From GWE2-42-39 sp942493345 (GTDB taxonomy: Bacteria > Bacteroidota > Bacteroidia > Bacteroidales > Prolixibacteraceae): a stretch of 64,000 nucleotides of DNA. The first letter of the stretch is position 1; each line of letters opens with the position of its first letter. The notes beneath the pieces were generated by a model. The model was given only the letters and a program-made list of their open reading frames with translations, was not told the DNA's origin and searched no databases. Where the stretch lies: positions 3,038,001-3,102,000 of the forward strand of contig OW818695.1 in NCBI GenBank assembly GCA_942493345.1, read 5' to 3'. The translations under genes were made by a program, and so were the position numbers. Below are positions 51,562 to 60,736 of the stretch, in pieces.

Positions 51562-54201
51562 ATGAGCGAGAAAGAATCAACCAGCGGGTTGAACGATGAA
51601 ATTATTGTTGTTGACGACACCATTCTTAGCCTGAAGCTTTTATCCGATATACTGGAAAAAACAGGTTACTCTGTAAGCACGGCCGACAGTGGCGAGCTTG
51701 CCCTGCAAAGTATAAAGTTAAAACAGCCTTCGCTTATTTTGCTCGATGTAATGATGCCCAAGATGGATGGCTTTGAAGTTTGCCGCCGCTTGAAAGCCGA
51801 CGAAAAAACTCGCGATATCCCGGTCATTTTTATTAGTGCACTGGATGACGAAAAATCGAAAATGACTGGTTTTCATGTCGGAGGGGTCGACTATATTTCC
51901 AAACCTTTTCGAAAAGAAGAGGTATTGGCCAGGGTCGGGGCTCATATCAAACTTTCCCGTTTGCAGCGTGAACTTAAGGAGAAAAATAAAAAATTTGAAA
52001 GAGAAATATTAAAACGCAGGCAAAGCGAGGAACGATATAATGTGTTTATCAATGCCACTGTCGATCCGATTTTTGTAAAAGACGACCAATTTAGATATTT
52101 GATGGCAAACGATGCCATGGCTAAATTCTTTGGCAAAACAAAAAAAGAATTAATAAATAAAACCGATCAGGAGCTGGCTGATGAAGCCACTGTTTATCCA
52201 TGTCAATCGTCCGACCGTAAAGCGCTGGAGGTTCAAGGCCCTTTCACCATTGAAGAACAATTGGGCAACCGCATTTACGAAGCCACCAAGTTCCCTTTAT
52301 TGCTGAAAGGCAATCAAAAAGGCATTGGCGGTATCATGCACGACATTACCGAAAAAAAACAATCCGAAAAAAAAATCAGAAGCCAAAATCTCAGGCTGAA
52401 TGCAATCATCGAGGCCATGCCTGACTTTATATTTATTTCCGACCGAGAAGGTAATAATTTGGAATTTTATAATCCAAAATCAAAAGAATTGCTTTATCCG
52501 GGCAAGAAATTTATAGGGGTCAACATAAGTGATGTTTTTGATGCCCCGACCGCCGAACTTCACATCCAAAAAATCAATGAATGCCTGGAACGAGAAACGC
52601 TTACAAGCTATGAGTATTCCGTGATGATGAATGGGAAGCAGAAATCGTACGAGGCACGAATCGTTTATCTGGAAGAAAACCGTGTATTGCGTTTTGTCCG
52701 AGATATTACAAAAAGTAAACTGGCGATGGAGTCTATCCGGAATGAACGTCAGTTGCTGCGTACCTTGATCGACAACCTGCCGGTGACCATCTACGTGAAA
52801 GACCGCGAATGTCGCAAGATTATTGCAAACAAGGCCGATGTTGAAGTGACCGGTAAAGTTACTGAAGCTGAGGTGCTGGGAAAAACCGATCTCGAAATGT
52901 ACAACGATGAGATTGGACAACGCGGCTATAACGACGATTTAATGGTCATTCAAAGCGGCGAACCGGTGATTAACCGGGAGGAAGTGTTTTTTAATAAAAA
53001 AGGAGACCAACGTTGGTTATTGACATCAAAAATACCTCTTTTTGACCACCATGAAAAAGTAACCGGACTAGTAGGAATTGGCCGCGATATTACCGAGCAA
53101 AAAAAAGCCATTGGAACCATACAGAAACTTTCGAAAGGTGTCGAGCAAAGCCCTTCGACAATCATAATCACCGACATACGGGGCAACATTGAGTATGTAA
53201 ACCCAAAATTTTCAGAAATTACAGGTTATTCTTCGGACGAAGTGATTGGGAAAAACCCGCGCATCCTGAAATCGGGTGAAATGCCCGCAGAGAGATATAA
53301 GGAACTTTGGAACATTATTTCTTCGGGAGGTATTTGGCGGGGCGAATTCCACAACCGGAAGAAAAATGGTGAATTATATTGGGAATGGGGCACCCTGACT
53401 TCCATCAAAAATGACAATGGGCAAATCACAAATTATATTGGTATTAAAGAAGATATCAGCCTCCGCAAGCAAATGGAATCCGACCTTATTGTAGCCAAGG
53501 AAAAAGCAGAGGAAAGCGACCGGCTGAAATCGGCCTTTCTGGCCAACATGTCGCACGAAATAAGAACTCCCCTGAACAGCATTATTGGATTTTCAAACCT
53601 GTTGGGCGATGGTGATTTTGAGATTGATCAGAAGCAAGAATTTATCCACCATATCATTAACAGCGGGGACACTTTGTTGAATATCATCAACGATATTATG
53701 GACATCTCGAAGATTGAATCAGGCGAGTTAACTGTAAAAAATGTTCCCGTTCATGCCGAAACCTTAATTGAAGAAATCAGGGGCAGGTTTGAACCCCGGA
53801 TAAAAGAGAAAAGTTTGGAAATTAAAATCAAATTATCGGGAAAAGAAAAGGATATTTTTGTTTATGCCGATCCAGAACGGTTGTCGCAGATTTTTAATAA
53901 CCTGATTGTTAACGCTCTTAAATATACAGAACAGGGAAGTATTCAGGTTGGATATGAAACCTTTGGCGACTACATCCTGTTTCATGTAAGTGATACAGGC
54001 GTTGGTATCCCGAAAGAATACCATTCGGCTATTTTTGAACGGTTCAGGCAGGTTGAGGCATCGTATAAACGAAAGCAGGGAGGAAACGGACTGGGGCTGG
54101 CTATCTCAAAAAAGCTGGTTGAAATCATGGGTGGAAAAATCTGGGTAGAAAGCATTATGGGCAAGGGAAGTACATTTTATTTCACTATACCAAAAAAGTG
54201 A
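51562..54201 (+). CDS. Hybrid REC-multi-PAS histidine kinase, first gene of the corrinoid cluster
   Basis: An 879-residue soluble protein. REC domain ~12-130 with DD near 18, phosphoacceptor D62 in LILLDVMMPKMDG and K114 in ISKPFRK. After a coiled coil come four PAS domains (~150-275, ~285-395, ~400-520 and ~525-645), several with PAC-type endings (GIGRDITEQKKA, GIKEDISLRKQ). HisKA has FLANMSHEIRTPLNSIIGF (~665-685). The HATPase has NNLIVNALKYTEQ, DTGVGIPKEYH and GGNGLGLAISKKL. The N-terminal REC means it is regulated by another kinase. Its stop is 7 bases before the corrinoid-protein start. No transmembrane segment. Confidence 0.92.
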   Translation: MSEKESTSGLNDEIIVVDDTILSLKLLSDILEKTGYSVSTADSGELALQSIKLKQPSLILLDVMMPKMDGFEVCRRLKADEKTRDIPVIFISALDDEKSKMTGFHVGGVDYISKPFRKEEVLARVGAHIKLSRLQRELKEKNKKFEREILKRRQSEERYNVFINATVDPIFVKDDQFRYLMANDAMAKFFGKTKKELINKTDQELADEATVYPCQSSDRKALEVQGPFTIEEQLGNRIYEATKFPLLLKGNQKGIGGIMHDITEKKQSEKKIRSQNLRLNAIIEAMPDFIFISDREGNNLEFYNPKSKELLYPGKKFIGVNISDVFDAPTAELHIQKINECLERETLTSYEYSVMMNGKQKSYEARIVYLEENRVLRFVRDITKSKLAMESIRNERQLLRTLIDNLPVTIYVKDRECRKIIANKADVEVTGKVTEAEVLGKTDLEMYNDEIGQRGYNDDLMVIQSGEPVINREEVFFNKKGDQRWLLTSKIPLFDHHEKVTGLVGIGRDITEQKKAIGTIQKLSKGVEQSPSTIIITDIRGNIEYVNPKFSEITGYSSDEVIGKNPRILKSGEMPAERYKELWNIISSGGIWRGEFHNRKKNGELYWEWGTLTSIKNDNGQITNYIGIKEDISLRKQMESDLIVAKEKAEESDRLKSAFLANMSHEIRTPLNSIIGFSNLLGDGDFEIDQKQEFIHHIINSGDTLLNIINDIMDISKIESGELTVKNVPVHAETLIEEIRGRFEPRIKEKSLEIKIKLSGKEKDIFVYADPERLSQIFNNLIVNALKYTEQGSIQVGYETFGDYILFHVSDTGVGIPKEYHSAIFERFRQVEASYKRKQGGNGLGLAISKKLVEIMGGKIWVESIMGKGSTFYFTIPKK

Positions 54202-54208
54202 GACATAT

Positions 54209-54847
54209 ATGGATAAATTAGAAATTTACGCCAATCAATTGGAACGGGCATTTTTAATGCTCGACAGAGAAGAGGCGGAACGGATTTTCAACGAAGCTCT
54301 ATCGTTAGGCTCACCGATTGAGATCGCGGGCGAACTGGTATCATTAACGCTTAACCGTATTGGTGCTGCTTGGGAAGAGGGGAAACTTGCCCTTTCACAA
54401 GTGTACATGAGTGGCTTGATTTGCGAAGAACTGATCGATAAAATCCTTTCTCCGCAAAGCAAAAACCGCAAGGCACAACCCAAAATGGCGATTGCGGTGT
54501 TCGAAGACTTTCACATGCTTGGAAAGCGAATCATCTTTTCCACATTGAGGGCAAGTGGTTTCGAACTGCTCGATCTGGGCGGAGGTTTAAGCATCGATAA
54601 ATTAACAGAGATCATTCACCGGGAGGAGATTAAAATCCTGCTGCTTTCGGTATTGATGCTCCCTTCGGCATTGCATGTGAAATTGTTAAAGGAAAAGCTG
54701 AACGGAACCGATGTGAAAATTATTGTTGGGGGCGCCCCATTTCGTTTCGATAATGAACTTTGGAAAGACGTGGGAGCTGATGCATTTGGAAAAGACCCGG
54801 CCGAGGCCATTCAAATTGTTTCACAAATGATGGAGGACATGAAATGA
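54209..54847 (+). CDS. Corrinoid (cobalamin-binding) protein, methyltransferase type
   Basis: A 212-residue protein. The N-terminal helical cap (~1-85) has TLNRIGAAWEEGKLALSQVY, typical of methyltransferase-linked corrinoid proteins. The Rossmann B12-binding domain (~92-212) has EDFHMLGKRI with D100-x-H102-x2-G105, His being the lower cobalt ligand, then SVLMLPSALHV and IIVGGAPFRFD. The place that is W-x9-EH in light-sensing B12 proteins is W-x9-VY here, so it is not a CarH-type receptor. It overlaps the MtaA-like gene by 4 bases (ATGA), implying a tight functional pair. It probably carries a methyl group or senses corrinoid state. Confidence 0.88.
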   Translation: MDKLEIYANQLERAFLMLDREEAERIFNEALSLGSPIEIAGELVSLTLNRIGAAWEEGKLALSQVYMSGLICEELIDKILSPQSKNRKAQPKMAIAVFEDFHMLGKRIIFSTLRASGFELLDLGGGLSIDKLTEIIHREEIKILLLSVLMLPSALHVKLLKEKLNGTDVKIIVGGAPFRFDNELWKDVGADAFGKDPAEAIQIVSQMMEDMK

Positions 54848-55884
54848 AAACACATGAAATGACCCCGATGGAACGGGTGCTTACAACCTTGTCGCACAAT
54901 GAGCCCGACCGGGTTCCAATGTTCCTGTTGCTCACCATGCACGGAGCCAAAGAACTTGGCATGAGCATCAAAGAATATTTCTCGAAAAGCGAAAATGTAG
55001 TTGAAGGACAAACCCGACTTCAAAAAAAATACAATAACGATTGTTTTGACTCATTTTTTTATGCCCCGCTCGAAATTGAAGCCTTTGGTGGTGAAGTAAT
55101 TTACTCAGAAGACGGGCCTCCAAATTCCGGGCAACCTTTCATTCGCGATATAGAAAAAATCATTCAGCTTGAAACTCCCAAAATCAGCGAATCGAAAATG
55201 TTGCATAAAGTTTTGTACACCATTGAAAAGCTAAAAGAAAAAGCAGGAGCAGAAATCCCGATTATTGGCGTGGTGATGTCGCCGTTTTCGCTTCCGGTAA
55301 TGCAAATGGGATTCGATAAATACCTCGACATTATGCACTTCAGGAAAGATCTTTTTGAACACCTGATGCGGGTAAACGAAGAATTCTGTGTGGAATGGGC
55401 AAATGCCCAGCTCGAAGCCGGCGCTACGGCTATCTGTTATTTCGACCCGGTATCGAGTTCAACCATCATTACGCGGGAAAAATATATTGAAACAGGATTT
55501 CCCATTGCAAAGCGAACGATAAGCCGCATCAAAGGGGCAACGGCAACGCATTACGCTTCGGGAAACTGTTTGCCCATGGCCGATCTGGTGACTCAAACCG
55601 GAACTGCGGTGGTTGGCGTGAGCTCAAAAGAAGATTTATCGCAACTGAAACAGGCTTTCCGAAATAAGTTGACGATATTGGGTAACTTGAATGGCATTGA
55701 AATGCGTCGCTGGACTTCCGGCCAAACCCAGGCTATTGTGCGCGAAGCCATCGAAAAAGCAGCGCCGGGCGGAGGTTTCATCCTTTCCGATAATCATGGG
55801 GAAATTCCGTTCCAGGTTCCCGATGAGGTATTGAAGACCATTTCGGAAACGGTGCTTGAATACGGTCAATACCCGATAAAATAA
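54844..55884 (+). CDS. Uroporphyrinogen-decarboxylase-fold methyltransferase-like protein (MtaA/CmuA family)
   Basis: A 346-residue TIM-barrel protein of the URO-D superfamily, closest to MtaA/CmuA-type cobamide methyltransferases: MTPMERVLTTLSHNEPDRVPMF at the start, GVVMSPFSLPVMQMG (~143-157), GATAICYFDPVSSSTIIT (~193-210) and DNHGEIPFQVPDE near the end. In MtaA the zinc site uses an HxC motif with a distant Cys; here the corresponding segment reads H236-YASGN-C242, without Cys at +2. Zinc binding and methyl transfer may thus be altered or absent. It overlaps the corrinoid gene by 4 bases and lies 4 bases before the next kinase gene. Confidence 0.85.
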   Translation: MKTHEMTPMERVLTTLSHNEPDRVPMFLLLTMHGAKELGMSIKEYFSKSENVVEGQTRLQKKYNNDCFDSFFYAPLEIEAFGGEVIYSEDGPPNSGQPFIRDIEKIIQLETPKISESKMLHKVLYTIEKLKEKAGAEIPIIGVVMSPFSLPVMQMGFDKYLDIMHFRKDLFEHLMRVNEEFCVEWANAQLEAGATAICYFDPVSSSTIITREKYIETGFPIAKRTISRIKGATATHYASGNCLPMADLVTQTGTAVVGVSSKEDLSQLKQAFRNKLTILGNLNGIEMRRWTSGQTQAIVREAIEKAAPGGGFILSDNHGEIPFQVPDEVLKTISETVLEYGQYPIK

Positions 55885-55888
55885 TACC

Positions 55889-58800
55889 ATGGAGGCTAAA
55901 CTTTGTATATATATTTGCAATTCGTTGGTTCCCGAGGTGAGTCATCTGCTTCAGACGGGCAATTATCCCGATGTGGTTGTAAAAAGCTTTCCGGCAATTT
56001 GTATGGGTGTACCGCTCAACAAAAACGGTATATTGGAAATGGTACGGGACGATCTTTCCAGGTATTCCAAAATTATCGTGATTGTAAGTTCATGTTACGC
56101 GAAAAAGAAGATTGATACAACACATCTCAAAAATGTTGAAATTGTACAACTGGAGCAATGTTTTGAAATCTTGTTTAGCCTTCCAACGATTTATCATTTT
56201 ATAAAACAAGGCAACTACCTTGTAACCAATGGCTGGCTTCGGAATTACCAGCGCCACGTCCGCGAGTGGGGTTTCGACAAACAATCGGGTCGAACGTTCT
56301 TTGGTGAATCGATGCGGCAAATTCTGCTTTTAGAAACAGGATTACCCGGCGATTACCGTCCCAATCTCGAAGCCCTTTCAGAATATATGGGATTGCCTTT
56401 CGATATTATGCCCATCGGAACCAGTCACTTGCAAAAATTCATCGAGGCATTGATATTCAACTGGAGAAGTGAAAACGAACGGACTGCATTAAACGAACGA
56501 ATTGCCAAAATCACCCGCGAAAGCGCCGATTATTCGGTTGTTTTTTCTCAATTGAAACGATTGATTGACCTGACCGATGAAAACCTGATTGAAAAGGAGA
56601 TAGCGAACTTGCTCGACCTTCTTTTTATGCCACAGGAAATCTGTTTTCAGCAATTTGTTGAAGGGAAAATAGCGAATGAATCCTGTTTTAAAAAGGCCAT
56701 CGACCCTTTATTGTTGAGCAGTGAAAACTCTTTTACCATCAACATCGAACACCGGAAAGAACTTCTGGGCATTTTCAAGATTTCGGGTATTCAATTTCCC
56801 CAGTTTATTCCCCAATATAACACCATGGGACAGGTAATCAGCCAGATTGGGGGGCTTTCAATCGAAAATGCACGAAAATATTCTGAACTCGAGCAAGCCA
56901 AATTGTCGATCGCCGATAGCGAAGCCCGTTTTAAGGCCATTATGAAGCAATCGCCATCGGTAATCGAAATGTACGATTTGGACGGGCTACAACGCAGTGT
57001 AAACCGTGCTTACGAAGAGTTATGGGGTTTCCCGGCAAGTCACACGGTAAATCAATTTAATGTATTGAAAAGCGAGGAAGTGAAACGTACCGGACTTATC
57101 GATTACGTTTTGCGGGCCTACAACGGAGAATCTGTTCAGATACCCGAATATCGGTTCAATTCGATCGGAAAAACCGAAGCGAAAGGGAAAGGCCGCGAAA
57201 GGTGGCTCAATACCCGGATTTATCCACTGAAGGATACCAATAATCAGGTTCAGAATATCATTATTACCCACGAAGATATTACTGCACAAAAAGAAGCAGC
57301 TTTAAAAATTGCAGAGAGTAACCAAAAATTCAGGAACCTGAGCCAATCGGCTACCGAGATGCTCAACATGAAATCGGTTGAAGAAATATACAGTTACCTG
57401 ACGAACTCGTTGCACCAGCAATACCCCAAATCAGTAGTTCTTTTCTCTACAGTCAATGAACAAGAACAGACTTCAACCCTGATCGATATAAAAGGTGTTT
57501 CGCAACGATTGATTGAGCAATCGATAAAAATTACAGGCTACGATTTTTTTGAGAAAAAATACAAACTCGTCTCCGGCCTTCATGAACGTTTCAGATCAGG
57601 CATATTTCATCAGTATTTGGGTGGATTGGCACAATTTTCAGGCAGCGAATTCCCTAAAATTGCGGGCAATGCCATCGAAAAGTTGTTGGGAATCCATCAA
57701 ATTTATACGATTGGCATTACCAAAGACGAGAAGCTATTTGCCATTATTCATTTTTTTAACCGAAGCAAGCAATCCATTGCCGACAGCGAATACATCGAAT
57801 CGTTTGTAAAGCAGGCAGGGATTGTTATCGAGCGCAAAAAGGCCGAAGAACTTCTTCGTCAAAGTGAAGAAAAGTACCGGCTCATTACCGAGAACGCGTC
57901 GGATGTGATTTGGATTTTGAATATTTCAAAAGGAAAATTCACATACATCAGCCCGGCCATTCAGCAATTAAGAGGGTTGACGGTAGAAGAAGCGCTCGCC
58001 GAAACGCTGGAAGAAGCACTGACTCCCGAATCGGCAAAATTCGTGTTCAATGCGGTTCAGGAAAACATACAGGATTTTATCGCCAATCCCGATAAAAACA
58101 GTTACTACATCAACCAGGTGCAACAACCTTGTAAAGACGGCAATATTATTTGGGTCGAAGTGTCAACCAAACTCAGGTTCAATAAACAGGATGAAATTGA
58201 AGTGGTGGGCGTGAGCCGAAATATTGAAGAACGTAAAAAAATGGAGGCTGAGATACGCCACAGCGAAGCCCGGTTGCGCGAGACGAATGCCACCAAAGAC
58301 AAGTTTTTCTCCATTATTTCACACGATCTTCGAAGTCCGTTTGCTTCGATCATGGGGCTGGCCGAACTGATGACCGATAACTTTTCGGAACTTTCGGCAG
58401 ATGAGCTTCATGAGTTCGCTTTTTCCATCCAAAAAACAACCCAATCGACCTATCATCTGCTCGAAAACCTGCTCGAATGGTCACGGTTACAACAAGGGGT
58501 TATTCCTTTCAACCCACAACTGATTAACGTAAAAGAAGAATTCAAAAATTGTGATGATTCTACGGTTGAGATGGCCCGAAAGAAATCAATTACGATCGAT
58601 ATGGATATTCCCGATGGGGTACAGGTTTTTGCCGACCGGAATATGTTGCGTTCCGTTATGCGCAACTTGGTTACCAATGCCATAAAATTTACCGAACAAA
58701 ATGGTTCAGTGAGTGTTAATGTTCAAACTGGAGATGAGAACATGGTTCAGTTTTCGGTACAAGATACAGGGATCGGGATGGACGTTGAACGAATCAAAAA

Positions 58801-58972
58801 ACTGTTCCGCATTGACACAAATGTCAGCCGCCCGGGAACCAACGGAGAAACCAGCGCTGGTTTAGGGCTTATTCTGTGCAAAGAGTTTGTTGAAAAGCAA
58901 GGTGGAAAAATCTGGGTCGAAAGCGAAGAAGGCAAGGGAAGTACATTTTATTTCACAATTCCTCAAATCTGA
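55889..58972 (+). CDS. Large soluble histidine kinase with DUF1638-like N-terminus, GAF and PAS domains
   Basis: A 1027-residue protein. Residues ~1-190 resemble DUF1638, a family often found next to corrinoid methyltransferases (CMGVPLN, IVIVSSCYAKKK, GNYLVTNGWLRNYQRHVREWGFD). A GAF-like stretch spans ~210-335. PAS ~350-480 ends in HEDITAQKEA. A GAF-like region spans ~485-650. Another PAS (~665-790) ends VVGVSRNIEERKK. HisKA has FFSIISHDLRSPFASIMGLAEL (~810-830). HATPase has MRNLVTNAIKFTEQ, DTGIGMDVERI and GLGLILCKEF. A kinase joined directly to a corrinoid-associated domain is rare and suggests it senses the state of the upstream MtaA-like/corrinoid module. Confidence 0.82.
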   Translation: MEAKLCIYICNSLVPEVSHLLQTGNYPDVVVKSFPAICMGVPLNKNGILEMVRDDLSRYSKIIVIVSSCYAKKKIDTTHLKNVEIVQLEQCFEILFSLPTIYHFIKQGNYLVTNGWLRNYQRHVREWGFDKQSGRTFFGESMRQILLLETGLPGDYRPNLEALSEYMGLPFDIMPIGTSHLQKFIEALIFNWRSENERTALNERIAKITRESADYSVVFSQLKRLIDLTDENLIEKEIANLLDLLFMPQEICFQQFVEGKIANESCFKKAIDPLLLSSENSFTINIEHRKELLGIFKISGIQFPQFIPQYNTMGQVISQIGGLSIENARKYSELEQAKLSIADSEARFKAIMKQSPSVIEMYDLDGLQRSVNRAYEELWGFPASHTVNQFNVLKSEEVKRTGLIDYVLRAYNGESVQIPEYRFNSIGKTEAKGKGRERWLNTRIYPLKDTNNQVQNIIITHEDITAQKEAALKIAESNQKFRNLSQSATEMLNMKSVEEIYSYLTNSLHQQYPKSVVLFSTVNEQEQTSTLIDIKGVSQRLIEQSIKITGYDFFEKKYKLVSGLHERFRSGIFHQYLGGLAQFSGSEFPKIAGNAIEKLLGIHQIYTIGITKDEKLFAIIHFFNRSKQSIADSEYIESFVKQAGIVIERKKAEELLRQSEEKYRLITENASDVIWILNISKGKFTYISPAIQQLRGLTVEEALAETLEEALTPESAKFVFNAVQENIQDFIANPDKNSYYINQVQQPCKDGNIIWVEVSTKLRFNKQDEIEVVGVSRNIEERKKMEAEIRHSEARLRETNATKDKFFSIISHDLRSPFASIMGLAELMTDNFSELSADELHEFAFSIQKTTQSTYHLLENLLEWSRLQQGVIPFNPQLINVKEEFKNCDDSTVEMARKKSITIDMDIPDGVQVFADRNMLRSVMRNLVTNAIKFTEQNGSVSVNVQTGDENMVQFSVQDTGIGMDVERIKKLFRIDTNVSRPGTNGETSAGLGLILCKEFVEKQGGKIWVESEEGKGSTFYFTIPQI

Positions 58973-59007
58973 CGGTTTAATAGAAAACGATAGAAAGGGA
59001 TAAGGCG

Positions 59008-60735
59008 ATGAAAAGAATAGTAGATAAAATAAAATTGTTGTTGTCACTACATGCAGAAAATGAAGTATTTGAAAATAAAATATTCAATATAATCACCTTG
59101 GTGGGTGCCGGTACTTGTTTTCTCACGTTCATCCCAAACATATACAATAACCATTATTCCCCAATGAACCTGGTTGCTGGTTTAATGGGAATTATATTCA
59201 GCATTTTTTTTTATTTATCCTTTTTCCGGGGAATCACCAAACCATTGATTCTTCCATTTCAAATTTTGCTTACGTTAGGTATAACGGCAAATTGGTTTTT
59301 ATTTCAAGGAATTGAAGGGGCAACTGCATTGTTCTTTTTTCCGGCAATGTTCTTATTAATCTATACTGATTTTGGGAAAAGATACTGGCCTATCCTAATC
59401 GGTTATGTTTTTATTGCTATCATGTTGGTCGTTGTCAATTACCTTCATCCTGAATGGTCAATTCCGTACCCTGAAGAAAATACCCGGATCGTCGATTTAT
59501 CTTTTAGTTTTGTTGTTACCCTTTTTATATTGGGTTATGCGTCCATTGTTCTTAAAAAGAATTTCGACCGTGAGCGTTTAAAAACAGAGCAAAAAAACAA
59601 GGAGTTGGAACTGTCTGAATTACGTTTCAGGGATATTGCAATGAGTAGCGCCGATTGGATTTGGGAAGTGGACGCGAATGGAGTTTATACTTATTGTTCC
59701 GAAAAAGTAGAGGAAATTCTTGGTTATACTCCAGATGAAATGCTAGGAAAAACGCCTTTTGATTTTATGCCAGAAGCTGAAGCTGAAAAAGTGACGGAAG
59801 AATTTATGCAGATTGTTAAAGAGCGGAAAGCCTTTCGAAATTTAGAAAACTGGAACCTTACCAGGACTGGGCTACCTATTTGTGTTCATACAAGTGGTGT
59901 CCCGGTTATTGATGATCATGGAAATTTCATCGGTTATCGGGGTACCGATACGGATATAACCGAGCGCAAACTGGCAGAAGAAAAACTAAAAGAAAGCGAA
60001 GCCCGGTTGCGCGAACTCAATGCCGCCAAAGACAAACTCTTCTCCATTATTTCCCACGATCTGAGGAACCCTTTCAACGCAATCATAGGATTCAGTAATA
60101 TTTTGGCTGAACAGGTTAAGGAAAAGAACTATGAAGACATTGATGAATACGCAAAGATCATACAAGATTCTTCGAAACGGACAATGGATTTATTAATAAA
60201 CCTGTTGGAATGGTCGCGTTCGCAAACCGGCAAGATAGAGTTTACTCCAAGATCAATCGAAATCGTTGACCTAATCAATGAAGTGTTAGCATTGGCAAGC
60301 GATGCGGCTCAACATAAATCAATAACAATTTCAAGTGAATTGCCGCAAAGTGCCATTGTTTCTGCCGACAGAGCCATGATTAGTTCTGTGTTGAGAAACC
60401 TGATTTCGAATGCTATCAAATTCACCAACCCGGGCGGCACTATTGTTGTTTCTGTCGAATCAAAACCCGATGAAGTGATGGTGGCTGTCCGCGATAATGG
60501 GGTTGGAATAAAAAAAGATGTTATCGAAAAACTATTCCGGATTGACGAAAATTACACAACAGTCGGCACACAAAAAGAAGAGGGAACCGGCCTGGGTTTG
60601 ATATTGTGCAAGGAATTTGTGAAAAAACATGGTGGTAAAATCTGGGCCGAAAGCGAAGAGAACAAAGGAAGTACATTTTATTTTACGATTTGCCAAAACG
60701 AATATCGAACAAATAACGATAGAAAGGAACCGTGA
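59008..60735 (+). CDS. Membrane PAS histidine kinase (paralogue 1)
   Basis: A 575-residue kinase. Six hydrophobic segments lie in residues ~25-195 (for example TLVGAGTCFLTFIPNIY, NLVAGLMGIIFSIFFYLSF, LPFQILLTLGITANWFLF). PAS ~205-330 has SSADWIWEVDANGVYTYCSE and GYRGTDTDITERK. HisKA has KLFSIISHDLRNPFNAIIGF (~355-375). HATPase has LRNLISNAIKFTNP, DNGVGIKKDV and GTGLGLILCKEF. A membrane sensing module with conserved HP and FQGIEG segments is shared with the next gene. Leader AGAAAGGG precedes the ATG by 7 bases. It ends 1 base before the start of its paralogue. Confidence 0.9.
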   Translation: MKRIVDKIKLLLSLHAENEVFENKIFNIITLVGAGTCFLTFIPNIYNNHYSPMNLVAGLMGIIFSIFFYLSFFRGITKPLILPFQILLTLGITANWFLFQGIEGATALFFFPAMFLLIYTDFGKRYWPILIGYVFIAIMLVVVNYLHPEWSIPYPEENTRIVDLSFSFVVTLFILGYASIVLKKNFDRERLKTEQKNKELELSELRFRDIAMSSADWIWEVDANGVYTYCSEKVEEILGYTPDEMLGKTPFDFMPEAEAEKVTEEFMQIVKERKAFRNLENWNLTRTGLPICVHTSGVPVIDDHGNFIGYRGTDTDITERKLAEEKLKESEARLRELNAAKDKLFSIISHDLRNPFNAIIGFSNILAEQVKEKNYEDIDEYAKIIQDSSKRTMDLLINLLEWSRSQTGKIEFTPRSIEIVDLINEVLALASDAAQHKSITISSELPQSAIVSADRAMISSVLRNLISNAIKFTNPGGTIVVSVESKPDEVMVAVRDNGVGIKKDVIEKLFRIDENYTTVGTQKEEGTGLGLILCKEFVKKHGGKIWAESEENKGSTFYFTICQNEYRTNNDRKEP

Positions 60736-60736
60736 G

